Shown here: piece after piece, positions 44,163 to 53,473 of the stretch | How the letters are laid out: the number at the start of each line of letters is the position of its first letter | Numbering within the stretch: the stretch's first letter is position 1 | Source: Polynucleobacter rarus | Lineage (GTDB): Bacteria > Pseudomonadota > Gammaproteobacteria > Burkholderiales > Burkholderiaceae | DNA: 64,000 nucleotides | NCBI RefSeq assembly: GCF_003072505.1 | Contig: NZ_NTGB01000001.1 | Location: 1-64,000 of the forward strand | Direction of reading: 5' to 3' | The notes under the pieces: generated by a model | What the model was told of the DNA's origin: nothing | The model's input: the letters and a program-made list of their open reading frames with translations, nothing else | The model's database searches: none | Made by a program: the position numbers and the translations under genes

Positions 44163-45962
44163 ATGCATTATGGAGCAATGGGCGGGAGTGAGTGCTCTAT
44201 GTTGGATGCGATCCTGAGCAGGATAATGGGCCCCTCACATCAAGGTCAATATATCGACATTGGTGCCGCCCATCCAGTCATCCTATCCCATACTAATGCT
44301 TTATACCTGTCCGGTTGGCGGGGTATAAACGTTGAGCCTAGATACGATAGATATCAGCTTTTCTTGGAGGCGCGACCTGAAGATACTAATCTACATTGTG
44401 CGGTAGGAGCTATGCACGCTAAGCCGGAGTTTCTGGAAAGTGGTCAATCTGTTCTACAGGATAGCGACGCAACGATAGAAAAGCGTTTAGTCGAGATCCT
44501 TACTGGAAATGAGGTTCTTGCGAAGGCATCAGGTCCCGTTGATTTGCTGGTGGTTCACGCCGATGGATTTGAAGAGGAAGTACTGCGGTCCATGGATCTT
44601 AGGCTCTATAAGCCTAAAGTAGTGATCGTCGATGCGATGCGCTCACTTAAGCTGGTCACTCCAGGGCCATGGGCGACTGATGGGTACGAACGATGGGAGT
44701 ATTTGTTACTATCAAGTGGGTATCGCTTAACCTACTCGAACGGGATCGATCGCTTCTATGTTCGAGATGATTTCCAGAACCTACCGGTGCAAGAGCTCGA
44801 TTATGCCGGCAGTTCACATTGCCCCACTTTCTATATACGTAAGTGGATCCTGTCAGAGACTGCACGTTTGGAGCAGGCACATTTGGAGGAGTCGAATAGG
44901 CTACGCCTTGCACATCAGAGGGAAATTGAGCTTCTCGAAGCAGGGCTTTTTGATAAGGAACGAACTATCCTCGAGCAAGGGCGCGCTTTGGATGCCTACC
45001 GGCAAGCATACTATCCATTAAGTTTGGTACTTCCCGCTTTGCGAACTGGAGTCGCTTGGTGTAAAAGAGCAAAAGACCTCCTACGACCTCGACTAGGTAA
45101 TCTGCGCCAATACCAACCTCGCGATCTGTCGGTGCCTCCTCATTACTTTAAGAGTTCTCGGCCGATATCTCCTCCCCGTATACTCTTGATAACACCCAGC
45201 TACCAGCAGGGCCAGTTCATTGAGTTCACGATGCGTAGCGTCCTAGACCAAGGGTATCCTGCGTTAAGCTACTTTGTTCAAGATGGTGGCTCGACAGATA
45301 ACACCTTGGAAATCCTCCGCAAGTATGAACAAAAGCTTGCGGGTTGGATATCGGCTCCTGACCGCGGTCAGGCCCATGCAATCAATCTTGGATTTGCTCG
45401 TGCCGATGGCGAGATTATGGGGTGGCTTAACTCAGATGATCTTCTCTTACCTGGATCGCTGGCGTATGTCGGTGATTACTTTACCCGCCATCCGGATGTG
45501 GATGTGGTTTACGGTAACCGTTTGCTAATCGATGAAAATGGTCAGGAAATAGGGCGTTGGATTCTTCCTGGGCACGACGGTCGAGCGCTACAATGGGCGG
45601 ACTACGTTCCACAGGAAACTCTTTTTTGGCGGCGCGAACTATGGGATCGGGTAGGTGCTAATGTGGATGAATCTTTTCAATTCGCAATGGACTGGGACCT
45701 GCTAGTTAGGTTCCAAGAGGTTGGAGCTAAGTTCGCACATCTGCCCCGTTTTCTAGGCGCTTTCCGAGTTCACTCTGAGCAAAAGACTTCTGCCTCCATC
45801 GATGATCTCGGCTTCAAGGAAATGACTCGAATTAGAAATCGTCTACACGGGCGAACACCAGGTTACACCGAAATTCGAGCTGCGCTCGCTCGATTCTTGC
45901 TCCATCACATCCTGCACGATATACTATACCGACTGAGAAACCGACTAGGATTAAAACAATGA
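44163..45962 (+). CDS. FkbM-like methyltransferase / family 2 glycosyltransferase fusion
   Basis: The start is ATG 44163, with AAGAGG nine bases before it; the frame is open to a TTG at 44136. Residues ~15-215 are an FkbM-type methyltransferase (GQYIDIGAAHPVILSHTNAL, WRGINVEPR, VDLLVVHADGFEEEVL). Residues ~230-275 are a short coiled coil. Residues ~338-560 are a GT2 domain (ILLITPSYQQGQFIEFTMRS, FVQDGGSTDNTLEIL, GWLNSDDLLLPGSL, FAMDWDLLVRFQEVG). It probably adds a sugar to the glycan and O-methylates it. The stop overlaps the next gene (ATGA). Confidence 0.85.
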   Translation: MHYGAMGGSECSMLDAILSRIMGPSHQGQYIDIGAAHPVILSHTNALYLSGWRGINVEPRYDRYQLFLEARPEDTNLHCAVGAMHAKPEFLESGQSVLQDSDATIEKRLVEILTGNEVLAKASGPVDLLVVHADGFEEEVLRSMDLRLYKPKVVIVDAMRSLKLVTPGPWATDGYERWEYLLLSSGYRLTYSNGIDRFYVRDDFQNLPVQELDYAGSSHCPTFYIRKWILSETARLEQAHLEESNRLRLAHQREIELLEAGLFDKERTILEQGRALDAYRQAYYPLSLVLPALRTGVAWCKRAKDLLRPRLGNLRQYQPRDLSVPPHYFKSSRPISPPRILLITPSYQQGQFIEFTMRSVLDQGYPALSYFVQDGGSTDNTLEILRKYEQKLAGWISAPDRGQAHAINLGFARADGEIMGWLNSDDLLLPGSLAYVGDYFTRHPDVDVVYGNRLLIDENGQEIGRWILPGHDGRALQWADYVPQETLFWRRELWDRVGANVDESFQFAMDWDLLVRFQEVGAKFAHLPRFLGAFRVHSEQKTSASIDDLGFKEMTRIRNRLHGRTPGYTEIRAALARFLLHHILHDILYRLRNRLGLKQ

Positions 45963-46363
45963 AAAAGCTCGCCCTCATCCTGTGCTTGGCCGCACTGATT
46001 CTTTTTGGTTGCAAAGGGAGAGAGCAGACTACAGAAACAGTCCGCACATATTACCTGATGGGCCAACTGCGCAGCGAAGCAAAGATCAAGGACGGCTTAC
46101 TTGATGGTCAATCCATAGAAAATTATCAAAATGGCAATAGAAAAGGCGAGGCAATTTACAAGGCTGGGTTGCTAGATGGTAAAAGTATTTCCTATTTTGA
46201 AAATGGCCAACCAAAATCCGAGGCAAGTTATACCTCGGGCGTTCTCAACGGTGTCAGCACTAACTGGTACGAGAATGGCAAAAAAATGAGTGAAGCCACC
46301 TTTGTGATGGGGAGCTTGATGGGCAAGGTCAACGAATGGCATTCGAGCGGAACCCCCAAATAA
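45959..46363 (+). CDS. MORN/YwqK-repeat lipoprotein
   Basis: The 134-residue protein has a lipobox (LAALILFGCKG) and about four repeats of the YwqK/MORN_2 kind (YYLMGQLRSEAKIKDGLLDG, NYQNGNRKGEAIYKAGLLDG, YFENGQPKSEASYTSGVLNG, WYENGKKMSEATF). It is exported and membrane-anchored. Proteins of this type are poorly understood; a structural or binding role in the envelope is inferred. It is translationally coupled to the genes before it, which is an unusual position for such a protein in a glycan operon. Confidence 0.85.
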   Translation: MKKLALILCLAALILFGCKGREQTTETVRTYYLMGQLRSEAKIKDGLLDGQSIENYQNGNRKGEAIYKAGLLDGKSISYFENGQPKSEASYTSGVLNGVSTNWYENGKKMSEATFVMGSLMGKVNEWHSSGTPK

Positions 46364-46381
46364 TTCGCTTGATACTGTTTA

Positions 46382-49258
46382 ATGATTGCATTTTCTCTCA
46401 CGCTGGCAGTTCTACTGTATTGGAGCCTGCTTGGTTTTGCGGTTTCAAGTGCTCTGGGTCTTGGCCGAGCTGGTTTGCAGCGCACCCTACTTAGTCCTTC
46501 ATTGGGCCTTGTTGTATTACTGTTGTCCGTTTTTTTTCTCAGTCGGTCGGGCCTGCCTGTCGTCTCCTTTGCACTGCCCCTTGTAGTGTGCCTAGCTCTT
46601 ATGGCGATTGTCTTTCTGGCATGGCGCCGACCCAATGTGCCTTGGCGCGACTTGCGGGTACCGGGGATTCTAATGTTAGTCGCCTTGGCGCTTACCGGCT
46701 GGCCGATAGTACGGTTCGGTTTTAACTGGATCAGTTTTGGTAATGATGACATGGCCAACTATGTCTTAGCTGCCCAACGATTCCTACAAAACGGATATAC
46801 AAACCTGCCTGACCTGCCGACCTATCTGACTGGTAAGAACTACTCCCTAGCCTATTGGTACATGCATGTGGCGGCGGGTGCTCGTCCAGGATCTGAGTTG
46901 ATGCTAGCCACAGTTTGGGGTGTCACCGGCCTCAATGGTCATCAGATTTTTATGCCTCTCATCCTCGCATTACATCTGGTGCTGATTGCTTCATCAGGGG
47001 CTGTTGTAGCTGGCGTAACCGGCCTGAAAGGTATGCTCTCAATGCGGATACGCCGCAAGCGACGCTTAGCCGTCTACCTTACCATGGCATGGATGGTTTT
47101 CTCCCCGCTGTCATCACTAGGAACCCTTTATCAGCTGATCGCTCAAGTTGGAGGGCTAGGGTTGATGATGTCAGCGCTGACGCTACTTAGCCAATCTGCT
47201 AGCACTCGTTGGCGCCGTGAAACTGCTCAGCACGTTGGGATTGGACTGTTGGTTGCGGGTTTGCTTATATGGTACCCAGAGGTACTGCCTTTTCTGCTAC
47301 TGAGTTGGCTTTGCTGGGCCGGGGCTGCTGTTTGGTGGGCTAGACGAGTGGGCGCTACCGTTACGTTACAACGCATGTGGCTAACTGCACTGGCGCTAGC
47401 ATGCCTCATCTTGGTGTTCAATCGGTACTTACTTATTGTTCTGCGTTTCATGCTGGGACAGTCTATTCAAGGACTAGAGGCGAACGACCCAGGTACACTG
47501 TATTTTCCGTTCTACTTGATACCAAGTGGCATTGGTTATTTTTGGGGCTTGCTCCCGATCGGCTTTCTGGTTCCTGAGCCTTGGATGTCAGCGGCTATCT
47601 TAGTTGGCATTGTGCTCTGCATTGGTCTAATTTTGTGCATCGTTCGCCAACTGCGGCAATCTTCGTCTGTAGCTTTCATGGCTATGGTCATGTTACTTCT
47701 AGGCGGTATATTGTTTTACCGCGGTAACGATTTTGGGCTCTACAAACTAGCGATGTATCTACAGCCTGTCATCGCTGGAGTTATTGCCTGCGCGATAGCC
47801 AGTGCGCCAGTCCGTAAAAGTTTGGCCGCCATTAGCCTGATTTTTGTGGCGCAGATACCAAGCCAATATGCATACGTCCTCCGAAGTACGGGTAATACTA
47901 CAGGTACGCTGACTGAGATTCCCTTCGCCTCGCAGAACGCTCTAGCTAGTCAATTCAATACCTTCATGAAAGACCATGAAGGTGCACACCCAGAGGGATT
48001 TTATTCCGACTCTTCAAACGTGGTACTTGCCAAGATTCAATCTCTCTATACCCAGAACACTAGTCTAATTTTTCCATCGAAGGAATATTATTGGGGCGGT
48101 GACCGATTAGGAGAGTTCGCCAGGGCTAATGGATACGGTGATTTCTGGAGTAAAAGCCTGGAGGAGCATGCAAAACTTGTCGCCCGCCGCCAGATTACAT
48201 TGACTGATGGTCTGACTAACCAATTTTCTTTGCCACAGGCGGCTGCATCGCTCCATGGTCGTACCCTCATTATGAATTCACCAGAATTCAGCCTCTTCAA
48301 CCGGTTCGGAAAGCCGAGCTCGTCGGAGGCTTTTCGAATCGAGACTCAACCTAATAACCACCTAATTTTCGTGGATTCCTCGCTCGGGGCTCACTACTAT
48401 TTAGCGAGAAAGCGTAAGAACTCGATTGCTTTTTATCAAATGGAAGCCGACCCGATGTTTCCAGGCCGTCAAATGGCGGGTGTGGGTCGTCACATGCTCT
48501 TACTAGCCATGGGGGTAACCGATCGGCCGAGACTATTGATTGAGTTGACCGACAGTGTACTCAGGCAGTATGACTCGGCGTTGCCTGAGCCGATTGTTCA
48601 TGGACAGAGCCAGCAGGTAGTTCGATTCGTTGGTCGGGGAAGTGGACGAATCTTGACAGAACCGTTGGAACCGATAATGGTTGATGACTTAGCTTTTTTT
48701 CATCTAGATATGGGGCGTGATGGTCTTAAGTTTCCGCACCCGCCTACCAACCTAATTTCTGGGCTGTATGGTAAGGATGTCGCGTTAGACAGTCGCTACC
48801 TAACCGCTTTTGCGCGGGATGTCTCACTGATATCTAAGGAGCAAGCGGCAGCGATGGTACCACCGACTTCACTGTCTAGGTTCCCCTCTGATCTTGGGCA
48901 CTCAGGATTACAGTACTCCGGTATCTACGAGGATGGTTGGGCTTCTGAGCATGTCTTTGTTGTACTCGCCCCTGCTGACGTGAAGGTCAAGAATAAGCTC
49001 ACCCTCCGTGGTATGATTCCAATGATCAATGATCAGAGTTTCGAGTGCCTACTTACCATTCGAGTAGATGGTGAAATCGTAGCGCAGAAGAAGCTTGGTC
49101 TGGGTGATTATGAGTTGAGTGCTCAGATTAAAGCGGGAAGCGGGAGTCGCCGGATTGAATTGATTTTTGATCAATGGCAGATTCTGCCTAATGGCGACAG
49201 TCGTCCTACAAGTGGGTTGATCAAGTACATCGGATTTTCCAAGGACCAATTACCATGA
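46382..49258 (+). CDS. Large polytopic membrane protein, possible GT-C-type glycosyltransferase
   Basis: The 958-residue protein has roughly a dozen hydrophobic segments in residues 1-500. The first large loop carries GFNWISFGNDDMANYVLAAQ, an acidic pair after an early membrane helix as seen in GT-C enzymes. Residues ~500-958 are soluble and beta-rich. I do not recognise a named family. In this operon it could transfer sugars from a lipid carrier in the periplasm, fitting the GtrB/GtrA pair that follows. It overlaps the gtrB-like start by 4 bases. Confidence 0.6.
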   Translation: MIAFSLTLAVLLYWSLLGFAVSSALGLGRAGLQRTLLSPSLGLVVLLLSVFFLSRSGLPVVSFALPLVVCLALMAIVFLAWRRPNVPWRDLRVPGILMLVALALTGWPIVRFGFNWISFGNDDMANYVLAAQRFLQNGYTNLPDLPTYLTGKNYSLAYWYMHVAAGARPGSELMLATVWGVTGLNGHQIFMPLILALHLVLIASSGAVVAGVTGLKGMLSMRIRRKRRLAVYLTMAWMVFSPLSSLGTLYQLIAQVGGLGLMMSALTLLSQSASTRWRRETAQHVGIGLLVAGLLIWYPEVLPFLLLSWLCWAGAAVWWARRVGATVTLQRMWLTALALACLILVFNRYLLIVLRFMLGQSIQGLEANDPGTLYFPFYLIPSGIGYFWGLLPIGFLVPEPWMSAAILVGIVLCIGLILCIVRQLRQSSSVAFMAMVMLLLGGILFYRGNDFGLYKLAMYLQPVIAGVIACAIASAPVRKSLAAISLIFVAQIPSQYAYVLRSTGNTTGTLTEIPFASQNALASQFNTFMKDHEGAHPEGFYSDSSNVVLAKIQSLYTQNTSLIFPSKEYYWGGDRLGEFARANGYGDFWSKSLEEHAKLVARRQITLTDGLTNQFSLPQAAASLHGRTLIMNSPEFSLFNRFGKPSSSEAFRIETQPNNHLIFVDSSLGAHYYLARKRKNSIAFYQMEADPMFPGRQMAGVGRHMLLLAMGVTDRPRLLIELTDSVLRQYDSALPEPIVHGQSQQVVRFVGRGSGRILTEPLEPIMVDDLAFFHLDMGRDGLKFPHPPTNLISGLYGKDVALDSRYLTAFARDVSLISKEQAAAMVPPTSLSRFPSDLGHSGLQYSGIYEDGWASEHVFVVLAPADVKVKNKLTLRGMIPMINDQSFECLLTIRVDGEIVAQKKLGLGDYELSAQIKAGSGSRRIELIFDQWQILPNGDSRPTSGLIKYIGFSKDQLP

Positions 49259-50229
49259 CACAGACAGAAGTAGATATTTCCATTGTTGTTCCGGTCTACG
49301 CTGAAGAGGCTAATATTCTGCCGTTCCTTCAACGGACTGAGGCGGTCCTCGAAAAAATGAGTGTTAGCTATGAGATTATTTTCTCACTTGACCCTAGTCC
49401 TGACCGAACGGAGGAAGTAATCGGTCGTGAAATATTACGCAATCCACGGATAAAGCTGATCACATATTCACGTCGTTTCGGACAACCTGCAGCGACAATC
49501 GGAGGAATTCTTCATTGTTTGGGACGTCATTGCGTGGTGATCGACGTTGACCTGCAAGACCCTCCAGAGACAATTGAACCCATGTATGCAAAGCTCGCAG
49601 AGGGTTATGAAGTCGTCTACGCGGTGAGGCGATCGCGTGCAGGAGAGACTATCGTAAAGCGATTGATTGCTCATCTAGGTTACAAAGTAATTAATAGCCT
49701 AAGTGACGTTCAGATTCCAAGGAATGCCGGTGATTTTCGTATCATGACCCGGAGAGTAATTGAAGAACTACGTTTGATGCCTGAGTCACATGGGTTCCTG
49801 CGTGGCTTGGTCGCCCATATCGGTTTCCGACAAACCTCAATCGAATATGACCGCGATCCCCGTTTTAGCGGGCATGGTAAGTACAACCGGCTTACGGGTT
49901 CGGTGAAAATCGGTCTCAATGGGATTATCAGTTTTAGTAGTAGGCCTTTGCAATTGATGTCGGTTGCTGGTTTCATTCTGGCGAGCTTTAGTTTTCTGCT
50001 CGGCGCTTGGTACGTATTCCAGCACTTCATTGGAGTTCCGCTGACAGCTGGACTTCCGACCACGGTTTTAGTGGTAACTTTTTTTTCTGGAGTTCAGCTT
50101 CTTTCGCTTGGTCTAATTGGTGAATACATAGGCCGTATTTATGATGAGGTTAAGCGTAGGCCCATGTATATCGTGGATAAGAAGCTTAACATCGGTCAGG
50201 GACCGACCCGCGATGAATCTGAAAGATGA
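49255..50229 (+). CDS. gtrB: Polyprenyl-phosphate glycosyltransferase (GtrB/DPM1-like)
   Basis: The 324-residue protein has a GT2 domain (ISIVVPVYAEEANILPFLQR, IIFSLDPSPDRTEEVI, CVVIDVDLQDPPETIEPM, GDFRIMTRRVIEEL) and two C-terminal membrane helices (LQLMSVAGFILASFSFLLG, FFSGVQLLSLGLIGEYIGR). It charges undecaprenyl phosphate with a sugar on the cytoplasmic side. The GtrA flippase gene overlaps its end and a candidate GT-C precedes it, forming a typical three-part periplasmic glycosylation set. Confidence 0.92.
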   Translation: MTQTEVDISIVVPVYAEEANILPFLQRTEAVLEKMSVSYEIIFSLDPSPDRTEEVIGREILRNPRIKLITYSRRFGQPAATIGGILHCLGRHCVVIDVDLQDPPETIEPMYAKLAEGYEVVYAVRRSRAGETIVKRLIAHLGYKVINSLSDVQIPRNAGDFRIMTRRVIEELRLMPESHGFLRGLVAHIGFRQTSIEYDRDPRFSGHGKYNRLTGSVKIGLNGIISFSSRPLQLMSVAGFILASFSFLLGAWYVFQHFIGVPLTAGLPTTVLVVTFFSGVQLLSLGLIGEYIGRIYDEVKRRPMYIVDKKLNIGQGPTRDESER

Positions 50230-50651
50230 CATTTCCTCTAGCATCCTCAGGTCAAATAATCAGTGGGCAACTGATGCGTTTTTTATGTGTCGGCGGCTCG
50301 GCAGCTGGAATCTATTTCGCGATAGTCCATACATTGACCATCTGGGTCAAGTTGCCCGTTATGCTCTCAATTTCTGTTGGCTATATCTGCTCGGTAGTAT
50401 TCCACTTTCTTGTCAATCGTCGCTACACCTTCGGTCAAAAAGGCAATTGGTCAGTGACCGAACTTTTACGATACATGACTGTCGCTGTGTTGAATTATGT
50501 CCTCACAGTTGTAGTGGTGAGCCTGCTCACACAGAACACAACAATTGGTCTGAACCTTGTGGTGGCCTGTGCGATTCTCACTACGACGAGTTTCGGATTT
50601 TTGGCCTCGCGTTACTGGATTTTCAGGTCCTCAAGGAGTTGCCATGAGTAA
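50226..50651 (+). CDS. gtrA: GtrA-family flippase
   Basis: The 141-residue protein has four hydrophobic segments with LMRFLCVGGSAAGIYFAIVH, CSVVFHFLVNRRYTFG and FLASRYWIFRS, the GtrA pattern. It would flip the polyprenyl-linked sugar made by GtrB. It overlaps gtrB by 4 and the epimerase gene by 8 bases. Confidence 0.88.
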   Translation: MTFPLASSGQIISGQLMRFLCVGGSAAGIYFAIVHTLTIWVKLPVMLSISVGYICSVVFHFLVNRRYTFGQKGNWSVTELLRYMTVAVLNYVLTVVVVSLLTQNTTIGLNLVVACAILTTTSFGFLASRYWIFRSSRSCHE

Positions 50652-51606
50652 GCACTATATCATCACTGGTTGTGCAGGCTTCATTGGTAGCCAACTTGTC
50701 GACCGCCTTCTCGCCACAGGCCACCGGGTCACTGGAATTGATAATTTTTCTACTGGTCAGCGTCGCTTCCTGGAGGGCGCCTTGAGCTTTCCAAATTTCC
50801 ACCTTTGCGAAATCGACCTGTTGGACGCCGCTGCAACGCAAGCAGCCTTCAAAGGAGGAGACTGCGTCGTTCATCTAGCCGCTAATGCAGACGTCCGATT
50901 CGGTCCCAGCCACCCTGGTCGCGACCTCCATCAAAATACGATTGCTACATTCAATGTCTTGGAAGCAATGCGGGCCCAGAAAATTCAGCGAATTGCATTC
51001 TCCTCAACAGGCTCTGTATATGGGGAGGCACAGATCATTCCAACACCAGAGGATGCTCCTTTTCCAGTCCAGACCTCGCTATATGGTGCCTCTAAACTCG
51101 CTTGCGAAGGAATGATTGCCGCTTACTGCGAGGCCTATGGGTTTCAGTCATGGATTTATCGTTTTGTATCAATCCTCGGTGAGCGTTACACTCACGGTCA
51201 CGTGTTCGACTTCTACAGACAATTAAAAACTGATCCTACTAACTTGCGTATCTTGGGTGATGGTCGGCAACGAAAAAGTTATCTTTACGTGCAGGACTGC
51301 ATAGACGCTATTCTGCTAGGAATGAATAAAGCGACTGAAAAGGTCAATATCTTTAATTTGGGAGTTGACGACTATTGCGAGGTCAACGACTCGATTGATT
51401 GGATCTGCAATACCCTTGGCGTCCAGCCAACTCGCCATTACACTGGCGGTTCTCGTGGTTGGGTCGGCGATAACCCATTTATCTACCTTGATACACAGCG
51501 CATCCGAGCATTGGGCTGGTCTCCTTCGATTAGCATCAGCTTGGGTGTAATTCGGACTGTAGAATTCCTGCGTGCTAACGAATGGGTGTTGGAGTCCCGG
51601 CTATGA
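50644..51606 (+). CDS. NAD-dependent sugar epimerase/dehydratase
   Basis: The 320-residue extended SDR has ITGCAGFIGSQLVDRLLATG (NAD site), VVHLAANADVRFGPSHP, FSSTGSVYGEA and the catalytic YGASK. It acts on a nucleotide sugar, as 4-epimerase, 4,6-dehydratase or similar. AGGAG precedes the ATG at 50644. The frame is open to 50557, but the upstream part only reads the gtrA region in another frame. A GDP-heptose substrate is conceivable given the heptose genes downstream. Confidence 0.88.
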   Translation: MSKHYIITGCAGFIGSQLVDRLLATGHRVTGIDNFSTGQRRFLEGALSFPNFHLCEIDLLDAAATQAAFKGGDCVVHLAANADVRFGPSHPGRDLHQNTIATFNVLEAMRAQKIQRIAFSSTGSVYGEAQIIPTPEDAPFPVQTSLYGASKLACEGMIAAYCEAYGFQSWIYRFVSILGERYTHGHVFDFYRQLKTDPTNLRILGDGRQRKSYLYVQDCIDAILLGMNKATEKVNIFNLGVDDYCEVNDSIDWICNTLGVQPTRHYTGGSRGWVGDNPFIYLDTQRIRALGWSPSISISLGVIRTVEFLRANEWVLESRL

Positions 51607-52481
51607 TAGAGAAGCCATTACGTGGAAGGATAGCTCTGATCACTGGTGGAAGCCGCGGGCTAGGGTTTGAAATCGCCCGCCAATACCTTGCAGCTGGCGC
51701 ATCAGTGGCTTTGTGCGCACGAACCTTCGATCTGACGGTAGCCGCTACCGAGGTACTTCGCTCGAACTTGGACGACTACCAAGATGTTATAGGCATCGTC
51801 GCAGATGTAGCGCAACAGGCTGACGTTACACGTCTGCAGACGGAAGTCCTGCAACGTTTTGGTCGCATCGATGTTTTGGTAAACAACGCAGCTATACAAG
51901 GCCCAATGGGTCCAATTGAGTCGGTAGATTGGCATGAGTGGGTTCATGCACTCGAGATTAATTTAATGGGGTCAGTGTTGTTGACTAGAGCGGTTGTTCC
52001 AGCAATGAAAATACAGGGTTGGGGTAGGATTGTTCAATTGTCTGGTGGAGGAGCTAACAGCCCTATGCCCGGAATCAGTGCCTACGCAGTGTCCAAAGCT
52101 GCCATAGTGCGTTTCGTGGAGACTCTTGCACGTGAGTTGGAGGGGACTGGGGTTGAGATCAACGCCTTGGCGCCTGGAGCCTTAAACACGCGCATGCTCG
52201 ACGAAGTCATTGCCGCAGGTCCAGAGAAAGTAGGGGCAGCCTATTTCGCTCGAGCCAGACAGCAGAAAGATACAGGCGGTGCCGACTTGCGAGAGGCGGC
52301 AGAACTAGCTGTTTTTCTTGGCTCGGATGCTAGTCGAGGGATCTCAGGTCGCCTAATTAGCGCCGTGTGGGACAACTGGCGTAACTTGCCCGAACATGTG
52401 TCGACCTTGGCTGAAAGCGATGTCTACACCCTTCGTCGAATCATTGCAAAAGACCGTGGTTTAGATTGGGGGGACCGATGA
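51603..52481 (+). CDS. Short-chain dehydrogenase/reductase
   Basis: The 292-residue classical SDR has ALITGGSRGLGFEIARQYLA, DVLVNNAAIQGPMG, IVQLSGGGANSPM and the catalytic SAYAVSKAAIVRF. The ATG at 51603 overlaps the epimerase stop (ATGA) and GGAG lies eight bases upstream. It probably reduces or oxidises a sugar intermediate. Its C-terminal 30 residues are longer than the SDR core. Confidence 0.88.
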   Translation: MIEKPLRGRIALITGGSRGLGFEIARQYLAAGASVALCARTFDLTVAATEVLRSNLDDYQDVIGIVADVAQQADVTRLQTEVLQRFGRIDVLVNNAAIQGPMGPIESVDWHEWVHALEINLMGSVLLTRAVVPAMKIQGWGRIVQLSGGGANSPMPGISAYAVSKAAIVRFVETLARELEGTGVEINALAPGALNTRMLDEVIAAGPEKVGAAYFARARQQKDTGGADLREAAELAVFLGSDASRGISGRLISAVWDNWRNLPEHVSTLAESDVYTLRRIIAKDRGLDWGDR

Positions 52482-53473
52482 CATTTGGTGTTGCCATCGT
52501 GGGTTGCGGATTAATCGGTGCAAAGCGGGCAGCAGTTCTTGGACCAGAAGGTAGATTGGTCGCTTGCGCTGACTTAGATCTGAAGCGTGCCATCGAGCTA
52601 GCTTCATTACATGGCGCGCTTGCAGTTGATGACTGGCGTCAAGTCCTAGAATTAGCTGAGGTGGATATAGTCATCGTCTCAACACGGCACGACGGACTTA
52701 GCGAGATAACCCTAGCAGCGATTGCCGCAGGAAAGCATGTCCTCGTCGAAAAGCCAGTTGCCCGTTCAGTCTTAGAAATAGAGACGGTTCTGGCGGCACT
52801 TAAGAATACCCGTGTCAAGGTTCGTGTTGGCTTTAATCACCGGTATCACCGCTCAATGCGAAAAGCTCGTGAACTCATCGATAGCGATGCTATTGGTGAG
52901 TTAATGTTCATTCGTGCCCGCTATGGTCACGGCGGCCGACTCGGTTACGAAAAGGAATGGCGGGCGGACCCTGCCTTGTCAGGTGGAGGCGAGCTGATCG
53001 ATCAGGGGCCACACCTGATTGATTTATCCCGATACTTCTTGGGAGACTTCACACGCGTTAGCGGTTTCGCACATACATTCTTCTGGGATATGCCGGTGGA
53101 TGACAATGCATTCCTCCTACTACGGACAGACTCCGACAAAACTGCCTTCCTTCACGCTTCATGCACAGAGTGGAAGAACCTTTTCTCCATGGAAATTTAC
53201 GGACGCATGGGGAAGCTCGATCTATCTGGACTGGGTGGAAGTTACGGAGTGGAACGTATTACCTGGTATCGTATGCTAGCTCAGATGGGGCCTCCAGAAA
53301 CAACCGCCTGGGAGTACCCTATGCAGGACGACTCCTGGGCTATTGAAATGCGTGAGTTTTATGAAGACATAAACACTGGACGGGATCCTTCAGCTTCGTT
53401 GCACGATGCACAAGCATGTCTTTCCATCATCGAGTCTATTTATAGAGAGTCTGGTTATGATTATCGCCCGTAG
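52478..53473 (+). CDS. Gfo/Idh/MocA-family oxidoreductase
   Basis: The 331-residue protein shows the Rossmann start VAIVGCGLIGAKRAAVLG, the family signature KHVLVEKPVARS, VGFNHRYHRSMRKA and GGELIDQGPHLIDLSRYF with the likely catalytic histidine. It is an NAD(P)-dependent sugar oxidoreductase. The ATGA overlap with the SDR suggests the two act on the same sugar. Confidence 0.9.
   Translation: MTFGVAIVGCGLIGAKRAAVLGPEGRLVACADLDLKRAIELASLHGALAVDDWRQVLELAEVDIVIVSTRHDGLSEITLAAIAAGKHVLVEKPVARSVLEIETVLAALKNTRVKVRVGFNHRYHRSMRKARELIDSDAIGELMFIRARYGHGGRLGYEKEWRADPALSGGGELIDQGPHLIDLSRYFLGDFTRVSGFAHTFFWDMPVDDNAFLLLRTDSDKTAFLHASCTEWKNLFSMEIYGRMGKLDLSGLGGSYGVERITWYRMLAQMGPPETTAWEYPMQDDSWAIEMREFYEDINTGRDPSASLHDAQACLSIIESIYRESGYDYRP

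Noticed and set aside
46228..46758. 176-residue minus-strand ORF and other long antisense frames in the G+C-richer operon
   Set aside because: They mirror strongly supported plus-strand genes, have low-complexity composition and resemble no family.
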